Positions 37,223 to 44,963 of a DNA stretch of 64,000 bases are shown here, in pieces. The DNA lies in NCBI RefSeq assembly GCF_002744175.1, contig NZ_NKHF01000024.1, forward strand, positions 28,576 through 92,575. The letters run 5' to 3'. Below the pieces are notes generated by a model. That model did no database searches, was not told the DNA's origin, and saw nothing but the letters and a program-made list of their open reading frames with translations. Position 1 is the stretch's first letter, and the number at the start of each line of letters is the position of its first letter. The stretch is from Pseudoalteromonas piscicida. GTDB taxonomy: Bacteria > Pseudomonadota > Gammaproteobacteria > Enterobacterales > Alteromonadaceae. The position numbers were made by a program, and so were the translations under genes.

Positions 37223-37923
37223 TGACTCACACCATTTTATTGATTGACGATGAAGAAGAGATCCGTCGTTTTATCCGCTTAGCATTAAAAGCTGAAGGGC
37301 TGAATTATGTGGAAGCCAGCACCGGAAAGGAAGCTATGTCGGTGCTAAAAGGTGAGCTGCCAGACTTAGTAATCTTAGATCTCGGGCTACCTGATTTTGA
37401 TGGATATAGTATTTTGAAGAAGATCCGAGAAACCAGCAAGCTACCAGTATTGATCTTAACTGCACGAGATCAAGAGGCTGAGAAGGTTAAGCTGCTGGAG
37501 GGCGGCGCAAACGACTACCTGACGAAGCCATTTAGCATCAAAGAGCTGGTGGTGCGCGTCAAAGTGTTATTACGAGATTTAGTACCAAACAAACGCTTGC
37601 TTGCCATCGATTATGGCAAGTTGATGATAGATCTACAAAAGCATCAAGTCATTATGGATAACGCACCATTAGCACTATCGAAAAAGGAATTTGCACTACT
37701 CAGTATGCTTGCACAAAGAGCACAAGAATTAGTCAGTCAGCAAACCTTATTAAAGCAAATTTGGGGCGAAAGTCATGTGGAAGATAGTCACTATTTACGG
37801 ATTGTGGTCAGCCAGTTACGTAAGAAACTCAGTGACAATGCAGCTACACCAAAAATTATAGAAACTGAGCCCGGGGTTGGTTATCGGTTTTTACTTTTAC
37901 CGCTCAATAAGCATTATTCATAA
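37222..37923 (+). CDS. KdpE-like OmpR-family response regulator
   Basis: 233 residues. Receiver domain 1-115 with the acidic pocket DDEEE (9-13), phospho-acceptor Asp53 (ILDLGLPD) and the LTARDQ and TKPF strands; the OmpR winged-helix domain occupies ~130-230 (LSKKEFALLSML, VVSQLRKKL, ETEPGVGYRF). The ATG at 37222 overlaps the kinase's TGA by one base and has GAGGAGG upstream; a TTG one codon earlier is unlikely. It is paired with the KdpD-like kinase and followed 20 bases later by ktrA, so it most likely controls this potassium-uptake operon. No kdpFABC genes are present in the window. Confidence 0.88.
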   Translation: MTHTILLIDDEEEIRRFIRLALKAEGLNYVEASTGKEAMSVLKGELPDLVILDLGLPDFDGYSILKKIRETSKLPVLILTARDQEAEKVKLLEGGANDYLTKPFSIKELVVRVKVLLRDLVPNKRLLAIDYGKLMIDLQKHQVIMDNAPLALSKKEFALLSMLAQRAQELVSQQTLLKQIWGESHVEDSHYLRIVVSQLRKKLSDNAATPKIIETEPGVGYRFLLLPLNKHYS

Positions 37924-37943
37924 CGAAGTATATAGAGGTTGTT

Positions 37944-38600
37944 ATGGCACAATTTGTCGTTGTTGGTTTAGGTCGATTTGGTTTTGCGGCTTGTCTGGAA
38001 TTAAAGCGGCTTGGTAACAAAGTGATAGGGGTAGATAGTCGCGAACGTGTGGTGAACCAAGTTGTTGAGCATATTGATTATGCCACCTCTTTGGATGCGA
38101 CCGATGAAACGGCATTACGCCAACTAGATATTACGAGAAGCAAAGCGGTCCTGGTCGCCATTGGTGAAAACCTAGAAGCGAGCATTTTATGTGTACTGTC
38201 GCTAAAGAACTTAGGCGTTGAGCAAATTTGGGTTAAGGCCAGCTCAGAAGCACATCATACAATTTTATCCCGTTTAGGTGTAACACGTGTGATCCACCCT
38301 GAGGAAGAAATGGGGATCAAGGTTGCACAAACGCTGAATTACCCCATGGTCAATCAATATATGCAGTTGGGGCATGGCTTTTACATGGTGGAAGTCATCG
38401 TGAATAAATTAAGCTGCGGGCAGTCTTTGGCGACGCTATTAAAGCGTGCAAAGGGCGAAATCAAGGCCGTGTTAGTAAAGCGCGGCAAAGCGTGTTATGC
38501 CAATCCGGCAGAGTCATTTTTGATCAACGAAGATGATAAAGTGATCCTCAACGGCCAGTTAAAAGCGTTAAATTCTATCGCGTTAAAACTGGGGGCGTAA
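37944..38600 (+). CDS. ktrA: Ktr/Trk potassium-uptake regulatory subunit (RCK protein)
   Basis: 218 residues, the single-RCK size typical of KtrA instead of the double TrkA. The N-terminal Rossmann fold has GLGRFG (8-13) and the acidic end of the second strand (GVDSRE), which binds nucleotide; the C-terminal RCK_C domain runs from about 140 to 218. It forms an octameric cytoplasmic ring that gates the KtrB channel in response to ATP/ADP or NAD(H). It is 20 bases downstream of the response regulator and its stop overlaps the ktrB start (TAATG). The symbol follows family and neighbour, not species-level identity. Confidence 0.85.
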   Translation: MAQFVVVGLGRFGFAACLELKRLGNKVIGVDSRERVVNQVVEHIDYATSLDATDETALRQLDITRSKAVLVAIGENLEASILCVLSLKNLGVEQIWVKASSEAHHTILSRLGVTRVIHPEEEMGIKVAQTLNYPMVNQYMQLGHGFYMVEVIVNKLSCGQSLATLLKRAKGEIKAVLVKRGKACYANPAESFLINEDDKVILNGQLKALNSIALKLGA

Positions 38601-39970
38601 TGAAAACATGGAGCCCCCATTATTATCCCTATCCAAATAGCAAGCCCAAAGCTCACAAAAAGTCGCTGAGGTTAAGCCCCCCAACAGTGTTGTTTATTGG
38701 GTTTTGTGGGTTAATAGCTTTAGGTACTATGCTGCTGTTGCTACCGATAGCACACACCCAAGACATCAAAGTGATGCAAGCGTTATTCACTGCAACTTCC
38801 GCGGTAACGGTGACAGGACTTGCCGTATTGAGTACGCCAAATGATTTTACTACCTTTGGTCATCTTGTTATTGCTAGCCTTATTCAAATTGGTGGACTTG
38901 GCTTTATGACCATTACGGTTGTGGTGCTGCGGGGGATGGGGCAGCAAATGGACATTAGTAAACAACTTATCGCAAAAGAAAGCTTTGGCATTGCTCGGTT
39001 TGATCAGTTGGTTGATACAGCCAAATGCGTGTTAGTTTATGCACTGATCATCGAATCGATAGGGTTTACCATTTTGCTTGCCCATTGGTATCAAACGCTA
39101 CCGCTTGGTGATGCGATAATGCAAAGCTTCTTCTACACCATTTCGGCCTTTAACAATGCGGGATTTGCATTGCATGATGACAGCCTAACCAGTTTTCGTG
39201 GTGATTGGGTCGTTAATCTTGTGATATCGGGATTATTTGTGATTGGCGGACTTGGATTTGTGGTGTTGATGGATATAGTAAAAAGACGCCGTTGGAGCAG
39301 GTTTGGATCTGCCACTAAGTTAGTCCTGATAGCAACTGCGGTGTTGAATGTGCTGGCATTTAGCTTACTTTGGCTTTTTGAAGCAAATAACCCAGAGACA
39401 CTTGGAAACTTGCCGGTGTCCGAGCAAGTGATCACTGCATGGATGCAAGCGGTGACGCCACGTACAGCGGGCTTTAACAGTATCGACTTTGCGCTGGTGA
39501 ATGACGAAAGTACCGTACTGACCATTTGGTTAATGATAATAGGGGGCGGCTCTATGAGTACCGCCAGTGGTCTTAAAATAACCACGGTGGTGGTGCTATT
39601 AATGGCAACTTACGCTTATTTGAGACGCAGAGATCAAGTCGCTATCGGACACAGACAGATCTCGCCTGAAACGGTATTTAAGGCGCTTAGTCTCACCGTG
39701 GTGTACTTTTTTACCGTGATGCTGGCAACCCTTATTTTAACGATTACCGAGCAAGCAAATTTAACGGATATCACATTTGAAGCGGTATCGGCATTAGGCA
39801 CAGTTGGCTTGTCTCGAGGGATCACTGGCTCATTGTCTGAACCCGGTGAAGCGGTAATCATATTTTTAATGCTGATTGGACGCTTGGGGCCGTTAACCTT
39901 TCTATACTTGATCGCTCGTCCGAAACGGGAGAATTTAAAGTATGCAAAAGCGGAAATTCAGGTAGGATAA
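38600..39970 (+). CDS. ktrB: Ktr/Trk-type potassium channel subunit
   Basis: 456 residues, the length of KtrB. Four pore loops each bring a selectivity glycine: TSAVTVTGLAV (~70), SAFNNAGFAL (~185), TPRTAGFNSI (~290) and SALGTVGLSRG (~400). The Gly/Ser-rich gate loop GGGSMSTASGLK (~315) is present. About eight membrane helices with a short cytoplasmic N-terminus (SPHYYPYPNSKPKAHK). It imports K+, with Na+ dependence in characterised members. Translation is coupled to ktrA by the one-base overlap. No terminator is seen before the LD-carboxypeptidase gene 20 bases on, so the operon may extend further. Confidence 0.88.
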   Translation: MKTWSPHYYPYPNSKPKAHKKSLRLSPPTVLFIGFCGLIALGTMLLLLPIAHTQDIKVMQALFTATSAVTVTGLAVLSTPNDFTTFGHLVIASLIQIGGLGFMTITVVVLRGMGQQMDISKQLIAKESFGIARFDQLVDTAKCVLVYALIIESIGFTILLAHWYQTLPLGDAIMQSFFYTISAFNNAGFALHDDSLTSFRGDWVVNLVISGLFVIGGLGFVVLMDIVKRRRWSRFGSATKLVLIATAVLNVLAFSLLWLFEANNPETLGNLPVSEQVITAWMQAVTPRTAGFNSIDFALVNDESTVLTIWLMIIGGGSMSTASGLKITTVVVLLMATYAYLRRRDQVAIGHRQISPETVFKALSLTVVYFFTVMLATLILTITEQANLTDITFEAVSALGTVGLSRGITGSLSEPGEAVIIFLMLIGRLGPLTFLYLIARPKRENLKYAKAEIQVG

Positions 39971-39990
39971 GCAAAAAAATAACGGAAATC

Positions 39991-41022
39991 ATGATGAAGT
40001 ATCCCAAACCGTTAAAAACGGGTAGTAAAATTGCGATCACGGCATTCTCTGCGGGCGTACCTGCTGCTATGCACGCGAGATTAGACAACGCTTTGAATTA
40101 TCTAGCGCAACAAGGTTTTGAACTCGTGATTGGTGAATGCCTGCGGGAAAATCATAATTACGTTAGCGCGGATGTCAAAACCCGTGCTAATGAGCTTATG
40201 GGGTACTTACTCGATGACACAATAGACGCGATTATGCCGCCATGGGGCGGTGCAATTGCAATGGATTTGCTGACATTACTTAATTGGGAAAAGTTGGCGC
40301 ATGCACAGCCAAAATGGCTCATTGGTTTCTCTGATGTCAGCACTTTGCTGAGCGCAGTGACTTGCAAACTAGGCTGGGCAAGCGTGCATGCAACTAACCT
40401 AATGCAATTAAATGTCCATCAACAGGATGCATTAACGGTTGGACTTTTTGACCATTTAAAGAGCGCACCTAATGCTTCCTTCACGCAATATCCGTCTACA
40501 TATTTTGAAGCTGAACCGTTAAACTTTGTCGATTTTCCCGATGCTGGATTTCACTTATCCTCCGCGACTCAGTGGCGCACTTTGGGCAACTGTAATGGCA
40601 ATAAGCAGTTTTCAGGGCGGTTGTTAGGTGGTTGTTTGGATATTCACATGCTACTGGCTGGCACGGAATATTTTGACTTAGAAGGGTTCTCACTGTTGCA
40701 CCCAAATGAGTCGATTATTTTATACTTTGAAAATGGCGAGATGCCGCCTGCGGCTTACTATCGTGCACTGCAAAGTATTAAATTACGAGGGTGGTTTTCT
40801 AAGCTTGCTGGAGTTTTAATTGGCCGAAACCCTGAGCCTGTAGCCAAAGACAGCGACTGGACGCACTTAGACGCATTGCTAAAAGTATTTGCTGGCTGCG
40901 ATTTCCCAGTGTTATATGATATAGATATTGGCCATCAAGCACCAAATTTAACCCTGATTAATGGTGCGTATGCCGAAGTAGTATGCGACGAAAGATTTTC
41001 AATTACACAGACATTAAAATGA
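39991..41022 (+). CDS. LD-carboxypeptidase, S66 family (MccF/LdcA-like)
   Basis: 343 residues, no signal peptide. The serine peptidase S66 fold is recognisable: nucleophile Ser114 in IGFSDVSTLL, the PPWGGA turn at 83-88 just before it, the Glu-containing strand IILYFENGE (~245), and the His of DIDIGHQAPN (~312). LdcA members cut the L-lysyl-D-alanine bond of murein tetrapeptides during recycling; MccF members hydrolyse microcin-C-type peptides. The length and the YFEN.E motif are compatible with either. ATG at 39991 or 39994. Its stop overlaps the start of the GNAT gene (ATGA), so the two are coupled, and it lies 20 bases after ktrB. Confidence 0.85.
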   Translation: MMKYPKPLKTGSKIAITAFSAGVPAAMHARLDNALNYLAQQGFELVIGECLRENHNYVSADVKTRANELMGYLLDDTIDAIMPPWGGAIAMDLLTLLNWEKLAHAQPKWLIGFSDVSTLLSAVTCKLGWASVHATNLMQLNVHQQDALTVGLFDHLKSAPNASFTQYPSTYFEAEPLNFVDFPDAGFHLSSATQWRTLGNCNGNKQFSGRLLGGCLDIHMLLAGTEYFDLEGFSLLHPNESIILYFENGEMPPAAYYRALQSIKLRGWFSKLAGVLIGRNPEPVAKDSDWTHLDALLKVFAGCDFPVLYDIDIGHQAPNLTLINGAYAEVVCDERFSITQTLK

Positions 41023-41456
41023 AGTTAGAATTTAAAACTGGCTCGGTAGATGACTTACTGACAATAGAAAATCAAATTCCTGAGTTTGTCACGCCAAGAA
41101 AGCGTGAAGAAGTAGAAGACAAACTGCGAGATAAACAGCATTTGTTACTGATGGCGTACGCTCAAGGCAAGCCTGTTGGGTATAAACTGGGTCATGAGTT
41201 GCCAAACAATGAGTTTTATAGCTGGCTAGGCGCGGTCATCCCCGAATATCGCGGTAAGGGTATTGCCAAGCAGTTGTTGGTGATGCAAGAAACTTGGTGC
41301 CAAACGCAAGGCTATAGCGCCATCAGAGTAAAATCGAGAAATCGGTTTAAAAATATGCTGTTGATGCTGATAAGCCGCGATTATCAGATTGTAAAATGTG
41401 AAAAAATCGACGGCTCATTGGATTATAAAATTCATTTTTATAAGCAATTACAATAA
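41019..41456 (+). CDS. GNAT family N-acetyltransferase
   Basis: 145 residues from the ATG at 41019, which overlaps the stop of the LD-carboxypeptidase gene; an earlier in-frame start would lie deep inside that gene. Motif A of GNAT enzymes, with the acetyl-CoA pyrophosphate loop, is AVIPEYRGKGIAKQLL (~70-85). Strands before it (LLLMAYAQGKPVGYKLG) and the later KSRNRFKNML, typical of a subset of ribosomal-type acetyltransferases, are present. The substrate is unknown; coupling to a peptidase suggests a peptide or amino-acid derivative, but this is only inference. The stop lies within a shared bidirectional terminator. Confidence 0.82.
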   Translation: MKLEFKTGSVDDLLTIENQIPEFVTPRKREEVEDKLRDKQHLLLMAYAQGKPVGYKLGHELPNNEFYSWLGAVIPEYRGKGIAKQLLVMQETWCQTQGYSAIRVKSRNRFKNMLLMLISRDYQIVKCEKIDGSLDYKIHFYKQLQ

Positions 41457-41484
41457 AGCCTAACCTTTGATATTAGGCTTTATT
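41452..41484. terminator. Bidirectional terminator between GNAT and BASS genes
   Basis: Perfect 12-bp stem AATAAAGCCTAA / TTAGGCTTTATT, nine-base loop. Both converging stop codons lie inside the stem, an economical arrangement. Confidence 0.85.
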
Positions 41485-42414
41485 GTTATCGGATGAGCTG
41501 GTGGCGCTTCGTCGCCACATTCCTGCTAATATCGAGCCGCTGACATTATGCCAAATAGAAAATAGGGTGCCTGCAACGGCCGCCGTAGGAGTAAAAAACT
41601 TCATGGCAAGCGCGACGGCAAGCCCCGAGTTTTGCATACCGACCTCAAAAGCCATGGTGCGACATACCTTTTCGTTAAAACCGAGTCGTTTTGGAATGAA
41701 ATAGCCTAAAATCAGTCCAGTAGAATTGTGTAAAATCACCGCAGCCAGCATAATGACCCCGATACTTTCAAGCTTGCTCTGATTAAGGGCAACGATCACC
41801 GCAATGATAAAAACGATAGAAAGCATTGAAAGTAAAGGCAGTATCGGAGTTGTTTTGATAAAAGAATGCTTTAGTGGCTTTGCTAAAAAGGTATTGAAAG
41901 CAACACCGATAGCCACCGGAAGTAACACAATTTTTAGCAGGCTCATCAACATATCAGAAAATTGAATAGCGACTACTTGGCCAATCATCAATGTAGTAAG
42001 TGAAGGCGTGAGGAGTACACCGAGTAGGGTGCTAATCGCGGTCATTGAAATCGACAGTGCGACATCTCCTTTGGCGAGGTAACACAATACGTTGCTTGCC
42101 GTGCCACCAGCAACCGTGCCCACTAAAATCATACCAATTAATAGATCAGTTTCTAAATTCATTGCAGTTGCAATCAAGTAGGCAACACTCGGCATCACAG
42201 TAAATTGAAGCAGCACACTAACGCAAATGGCTTTTTTGTTGTCGAGCACGCGTAAAAAGTCTTTTGTAGTGAGGGTTAAACCCATTGTCAGCATGATCAA
42301 CATTAATAACGGAATAATGGCGCTTTTAAACGCGCTAAATAGAGGTGGAAAAAGGTAGGCGATTACTGAGCAAATAATGGCCCAAAGTGGAAAAAGCTGA
42401 ACTATTTTACTCAT
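41473..42414 (-). CDS. Bile acid:sodium symporter (BASS) family transporter
   Basis: 313 residues with nine to ten hydrophobic helices. The family pattern is visible in MLTMGLTLTTKDF (~42-54), VGTVAGGTASNVLCYLAKGDVALSIS's core motif GGTASNV (~104-110, the crossover region binding sodium) and EVGMQNSGLAVALA (~265). Members use Na+ to import bile-acid-like organic acids, pyruvate or pantoate; the substrate is not readable. Its start overlaps the end of the EamA gene (ATGA), so the two transporters are coupled on one transcript. Confidence 0.86.
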   Translation of the reverse strand: MSKIVQLFPLWAIICSVIAYLFPPLFSAFKSAIIPLLMLIMLTMGLTLTTKDFLRVLDNKKAICVSVLLQFTVMPSVAYLIATAMNLETDLLIGMILVGTVAGGTASNVLCYLAKGDVALSISMTAISTLLGVLLTPSLTTLMIGQVVAIQFSDMLMSLLKIVLLPVAIGVAFNTFLAKPLKHSFIKTTPILPLLSMLSIVFIIAVIVALNQSKLESIGVIMLAAVILHNSTGLILGYFIPKRLGFNEKVCRTMAFEVGMQNSGLAVALAMKFFTPTAAVAGTLFSIWHNVSGSILAGMWRRSATSSSDNNKA

Positions 42415-43268
42415 TTAACGCCCCTCGTTCCGAGTTTGCTGTAAAGAAGGGCCGCAAAAATAATGGTACTGCCAATCCCAAGGCGAACGAGGTCAGCTTC
42501 TCGGTTCCAAATCAGCAAATTGACAATGATCCCAGCTGGGATCAATACATTGTTCATTACCGCAAGTTCACCCACCGACACACGGGTCAGTCCTAAGTTC
42601 CAGACATAATACCCGACGCCTGAAGCAATCAAGCCCAAATAAATCAGTATTCCCCATTGTAGATTTGTACTTGGGAGTTGCTGTGAGTTCCCAAATAGCA
42701 AAAAGCCGATAGCGAGCACTAAGGATGCACCAATAAAGAAGAAACCGAAGCTTTGATGGTGTACCAGCTGGTACTGGTTACTTAAGCGTTTGTAACTTAC
42801 TTGACCTATGGCAAAGCAAAGGTTTGCGCCTTGTACCAGCAGTAAGCCAAAAAGGTAGTCGCTGGTAAGCTCAGTAAACCTGATAGTGATTGCACCAACA
42901 ATAGCAAAGAGTGCAGACAGCAAAAAGGTGACATTAAATGAGCGATTTAGTAAGTCATTGAGTGCAGTAATATAGATGGGTGTCATCACAGTGAATAGCA
43001 ACACTTCAGGTACGCTAAGGTATAAAAAAGAATGGTAATAAAAGGCATACATCAGGCCAATTTGTACAGCACCTATTGCCATTAGTTTGACTATCAATGC
43101 TTTGTTTACCGAGCTCAATTTCAAAAAGGGAATGAATACAATAGCCGCAAGCAGGGTTCTGGAAAGGGCGCTAAACCAAGCGTCAACTTCTCCGGCGAGA
43201 TAGACACCGATAAGAGAAAACGAGAAAGCCCAAAGTAAGGTAACAATCCAAAGTAATGGCATAGACAA
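42411..43268 (-). CDS. EamA/DMT superfamily transporter
   Basis: 285 residues with ten hydrophobic helices in two EamA repeats (about 5-130 and 140-280). Typical elements are the first-helix aromatic stretch LLWAFSFSLIG, the basic-flanked loops, and the end of repeat 1 at YLSVPEVLLFTVMTPIYITAL. DMT carriers export or import metabolites such as amino acids or purines. This is the first gene of a two-gene unit with the BASS transporter. Possible co-function: paired import and export of an organic acid. No specific substrate is supported. Confidence 0.84.
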   Translation of the reverse strand: MSMPLLWIVTLLWAFSFSLIGVYLAGEVDAWFSALSRTLLAAIVFIPFLKLSSVNKALIVKLMAIGAVQIGLMYAFYYHSFLYLSVPEVLLFTVMTPIYITALNDLLNRSFNVTFLLSALFAIVGAITIRFTELTSDYLFGLLLVQGANLCFAIGQVSYKRLSNQYQLVHHQSFGFFFIGASLVLAIGFLLFGNSQQLPSTNLQWGILIYLGLIASGVGYYVWNLGLTRVSVGELAVMNNVLIPAGIIVNLLIWNREADLVRLGIGSTIIFAALLYSKLGTRGVK

Positions 43269-43363
43269 TTAAATGTAATTTTTAATCCCAAGATTGTATC
43301 ACGAGCAGTGGAGAAAACTGAAAGTTCGAAAAAAGCGATGGAATTAATCTTTATAATATGCTT

Positions 43364-43464
43364 TTAATTTATGGTTGTTCGCATAAAATGATTTGCGTAT
43401 TCACACTTACATCCCTTCTTTGTTTTATCCATGATGTGTTTGGCCGCCGCTGCGGCCTTTTTTT
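43364..43464 (+). ncRNA. Candidate small RNA ending in an orphan terminator
   Basis: A strong hairpin GGCCGC / GCGGCC with loop CGCT and seven T (43442-43464) lies on the plus strand with no plus-strand gene upstream; the nearest gene, EamA, is transcribed away from it. A TATAAT at 43352-43357 would start a transcript near 43364, giving about 100 nt. The -35 region is not convincing. A 62-codon frame overlapping it (from about 43358) has no ribosome site. Known sRNA families were not recognised. Confidence 0.45.
43442..43464 (+). terminator. Strong orphan intrinsic terminator
   Basis: Six GC pairs (GGCCGC / GCGGCC), tetraloop CGCT and a run of seven T. It cannot serve any annotated gene, since the upstream neighbour is on the other strand. 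Confidence 0.85.
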
Positions 43465-43657
43465 GTGCATTTCACACCTTAACTTCTCAGTATGTTTTTC
43501 CCACTTGATGGGCCTTTGTTGTCTATTCCAAGATAACTTTTTGTGAATTTTTTATTTTATATTGGTTAAAAGTGTTGAGTTTTTATTCGGTTTTATGTAA
43601 TTTTATATGTAATCAAGGTTTCTTGATTGTTAACATAATAAGTATAAGGAAAGTGAA

Positions 43658-44026
43658 ATGAAACATAAAATGATTAAATCACTCGCTGCAGTTGCTCTAC
43701 TTGGTGCCGGTTCTGTAAGCGCCACAGAATTACATTGTGATATACAAGTGAAAAGAGGCGGGAATGTGATTGGGAACGAGCAAACTTGCTTTGGTATGGA
43801 TTTCTCGTTTGGAAACTCGACTTCAGGTAAGTTTTATTTGGCGAACATCACTAAACCAATCAATAAAGTGATCTGGAATGGAGATGCAAATTGCTCAGGT
43901 GGCGTGGAATGCGCGTTAACTGTTTATGCATACCAAACACACACAGCAACCGCGACGATTTTGTACAAAGACGGTACTTACGAGGAAACTAACGTATCAC
44001 GTATCTCTTATGAGACTGGTCATTAA
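43658..44026 (+). CDS. Small secreted four-Cys protein, tandem paralogue 1
   Basis: 122 residues, not recognised. Signal peptide 1-22 (ending VSA); mature protein ~100 residues, beta-rich, with four Cys (LHCDIQ, TCFGM, NCSGG, ECALT) that could form two disulphides. Central signature DFSFGNSTSGKFYLANI followed by KPINKVIWNGDA is shared almost word for word with the next gene. The end YKDGTYEETN...YETGH suggests a lectin-like or Ig-like sandwich. AAGGA precedes the ATG. The pair appears to be a tandem duplication in one transcript (38-base gap) closed by a hairpin. Function unknown; export and disulphides suggest an extracellular role. Confidence 0.78.
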   Translation: MKHKMIKSLAAVALLGAGSVSATELHCDIQVKRGGNVIGNEQTCFGMDFSFGNSTSGKFYLANITKPINKVIWNGDANCSGGVECALTVYAYQTHTATATILYKDGTYEETNVSRISYETGH

Positions 44027-44064
44027 TAACTCAAGTTACTAATTTTAAATTAAAGGAAATAATA

Positions 44065-44436
44065 ATGAAAAATGTAATTATTGCTTCGGCTTTAGCTTTA
44101 TTAGGTGGACTTTCTTTTAGTTCACAAGCTGCTGATCTAAAGTGTTCTTTGAATGTTAAATCAGGCGGTAATGTATGGGGTAATAACACCAGCCACTGCT
44201 CTGGGATTGACTTTTCTTTTGGTAACTCGACTTCAGGAAAGTTTTATATCGCTAACGTATCAAAGCCAATTAGTAAAGTGATCTGGAACGGTGATGCTAG
44301 CTGTTCAAGTGGCACGACATGTAACATGACTATCCGTGCTTACCGCCAGTATAATGCAACTGCAACCATCCTGTACACTGATGGCACGTATGAGACGACC
44401 AACTCTGCTCATATTGATTATGAAACTGGTTTTTAA
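44065..44436 (+). CDS. Small secreted four-Cys protein, tandem paralogue 2
   Basis: 123 residues, paralogue of the preceding gene. Signal peptide 1-22 (ending SQA), then the same core: DFSFGNSTSGKFYIANV, KPISKVIWNGDA, TATILYTDGTYETTN and YETGF. All four Cys positions are kept (LKCSL, HCSGI, SCSSG, TCNMT). Differences concentrate in the loop after the second Cys and in the segment RAYRQYN, compatible with diversification of a binding surface. AAAGGA lies eight bases upstream of the ATG. No enzymatic motif. Could be a secreted inhibitor, bacteriocin-like factor or matrix component; nothing in the context decides among them. Confidence 0.78.
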   Translation: MKNVIIASALALLGGLSFSSQAADLKCSLNVKSGGNVWGNNTSHCSGIDFSFGNSTSGKFYIANVSKPISKVIWNGDASCSSGTTCNMTIRAYRQYNATATILYTDGTYETTNSAHIDYETGF

Positions 44437-44457
44437 AAATCGGTGAAAAGTAAACAT

Positions 44458-44481
44458 AGCGGGAAATAATGATTTCCCGCT
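44458..44481 (+). terminator. Hairpin after the small secreted-protein pair
   Basis: Perfect 10-bp stem AGCGGGAAAT / ATTTCCCGCT with a four-base loop, 22 bases after the stop codon. It lacks a T-run, so it may act as a 3' stabiliser instead of an efficient intrinsic terminator. Confidence 0.6.
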
Positions 44482-44698
44482 ACAAGGTTATTCGACAATG
44501 GTTTTGTAAAACCTGATAATGTCCAAAATAAAATTCTTGTGAAACAGTGTGTACTCCCCTCTTAACACCAATTCTTCTGTAATTAATGTAGAGCTCTTCA
44601 CAACCAGTAAGTACCTTAAATAACGGCAAATATTAGATTATTATCGCAATCTAGTTTAAAGCAAACTAGCAATAAGGTATGATGCGCCTAACTTTTAT

Positions 44699-44713
44699 TG
44701 CAAATTGTTCTCA
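44699..44713. promoter_or_regulatory. Weaker Fur-box-like site before feoA
   Basis: TGCAAATTGTTCTCA matches the 7-1-7 Fur consensus at 10 of 14 positions. It ends only seven bases before the feoA ATG, so if real it would block transcription start or elongation close to the gene. Confidence 0.4.
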
Positions 44714-44719
44714 TACTCA

Positions 44720-44947
44720 ATGACATTAGACAAACTCTCCAAAAATGGCGTAGCGACTATCACTTCTCTTACACATCCTGATACTGCGCTACTTAGCCGC
44801 ATAATGGCTCTTGGTATCATGCCAGGCGAGCAAATAGAAGTTATCAATGTCGCACCACTTGGATGCCCGATGCAAGTGAAAATTGGCGACACCTTTGTGA
44901 GCGTGCGTAAGGCCGACGCACAGTTCGTTGAAATTGAAGTTTTATAG
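44720..44947 (+). CDS. feoA: Ferrous iron transport protein A
   Basis: 75 residues from the ATG at 44720; a TTG five codons earlier is less likely. This SH3-like protein has the FeoA pattern: TLDKL near the start, SRIMALGIMPGEQIEVIN in the middle (the MG.(I/M)PG core) and KIGDTFVSVRKADA toward the end. It supports FeoB-driven uptake of Fe2+ at the inner membrane. FeoB starts 16 bases after its stop, forming the usual feoAB pair. No feoC follows. The ribosome site is poor. A Fur-like site overlaps the upstream leader. Confidence 0.92.
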   Translation: MTLDKLSKNGVATITSLTHPDTALLSRIMALGIMPGEQIEVINVAPLGCPMQVKIGDTFVSVRKADAQFVEIEVL

Positions 44948-44963
44948 TATTAAGGGCTCGCGT

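Larger units (their letters stand above)
43269..43657. other. Intergenic region holding a candidate sRNA and a promoter
   Basis: 389 AT-rich bases. The left side holds the upstream region of the EamA gene. A strong plus-strand terminator at 43442-43464 has no annotated plus-strand gene before it (see the ncRNA entry). The stretch from 43465 to 43657 is very AT-rich and should contain the promoter for the small secreted-protein pair. Confidence 0.5.

Noticed and set aside
36187..39970. Full Kdp operon
   Set aside because: The kinase and regulator resemble KdpDE, but the transport genes are KtrA/KtrB types; no KdpA, KdpB or KdpC is present.
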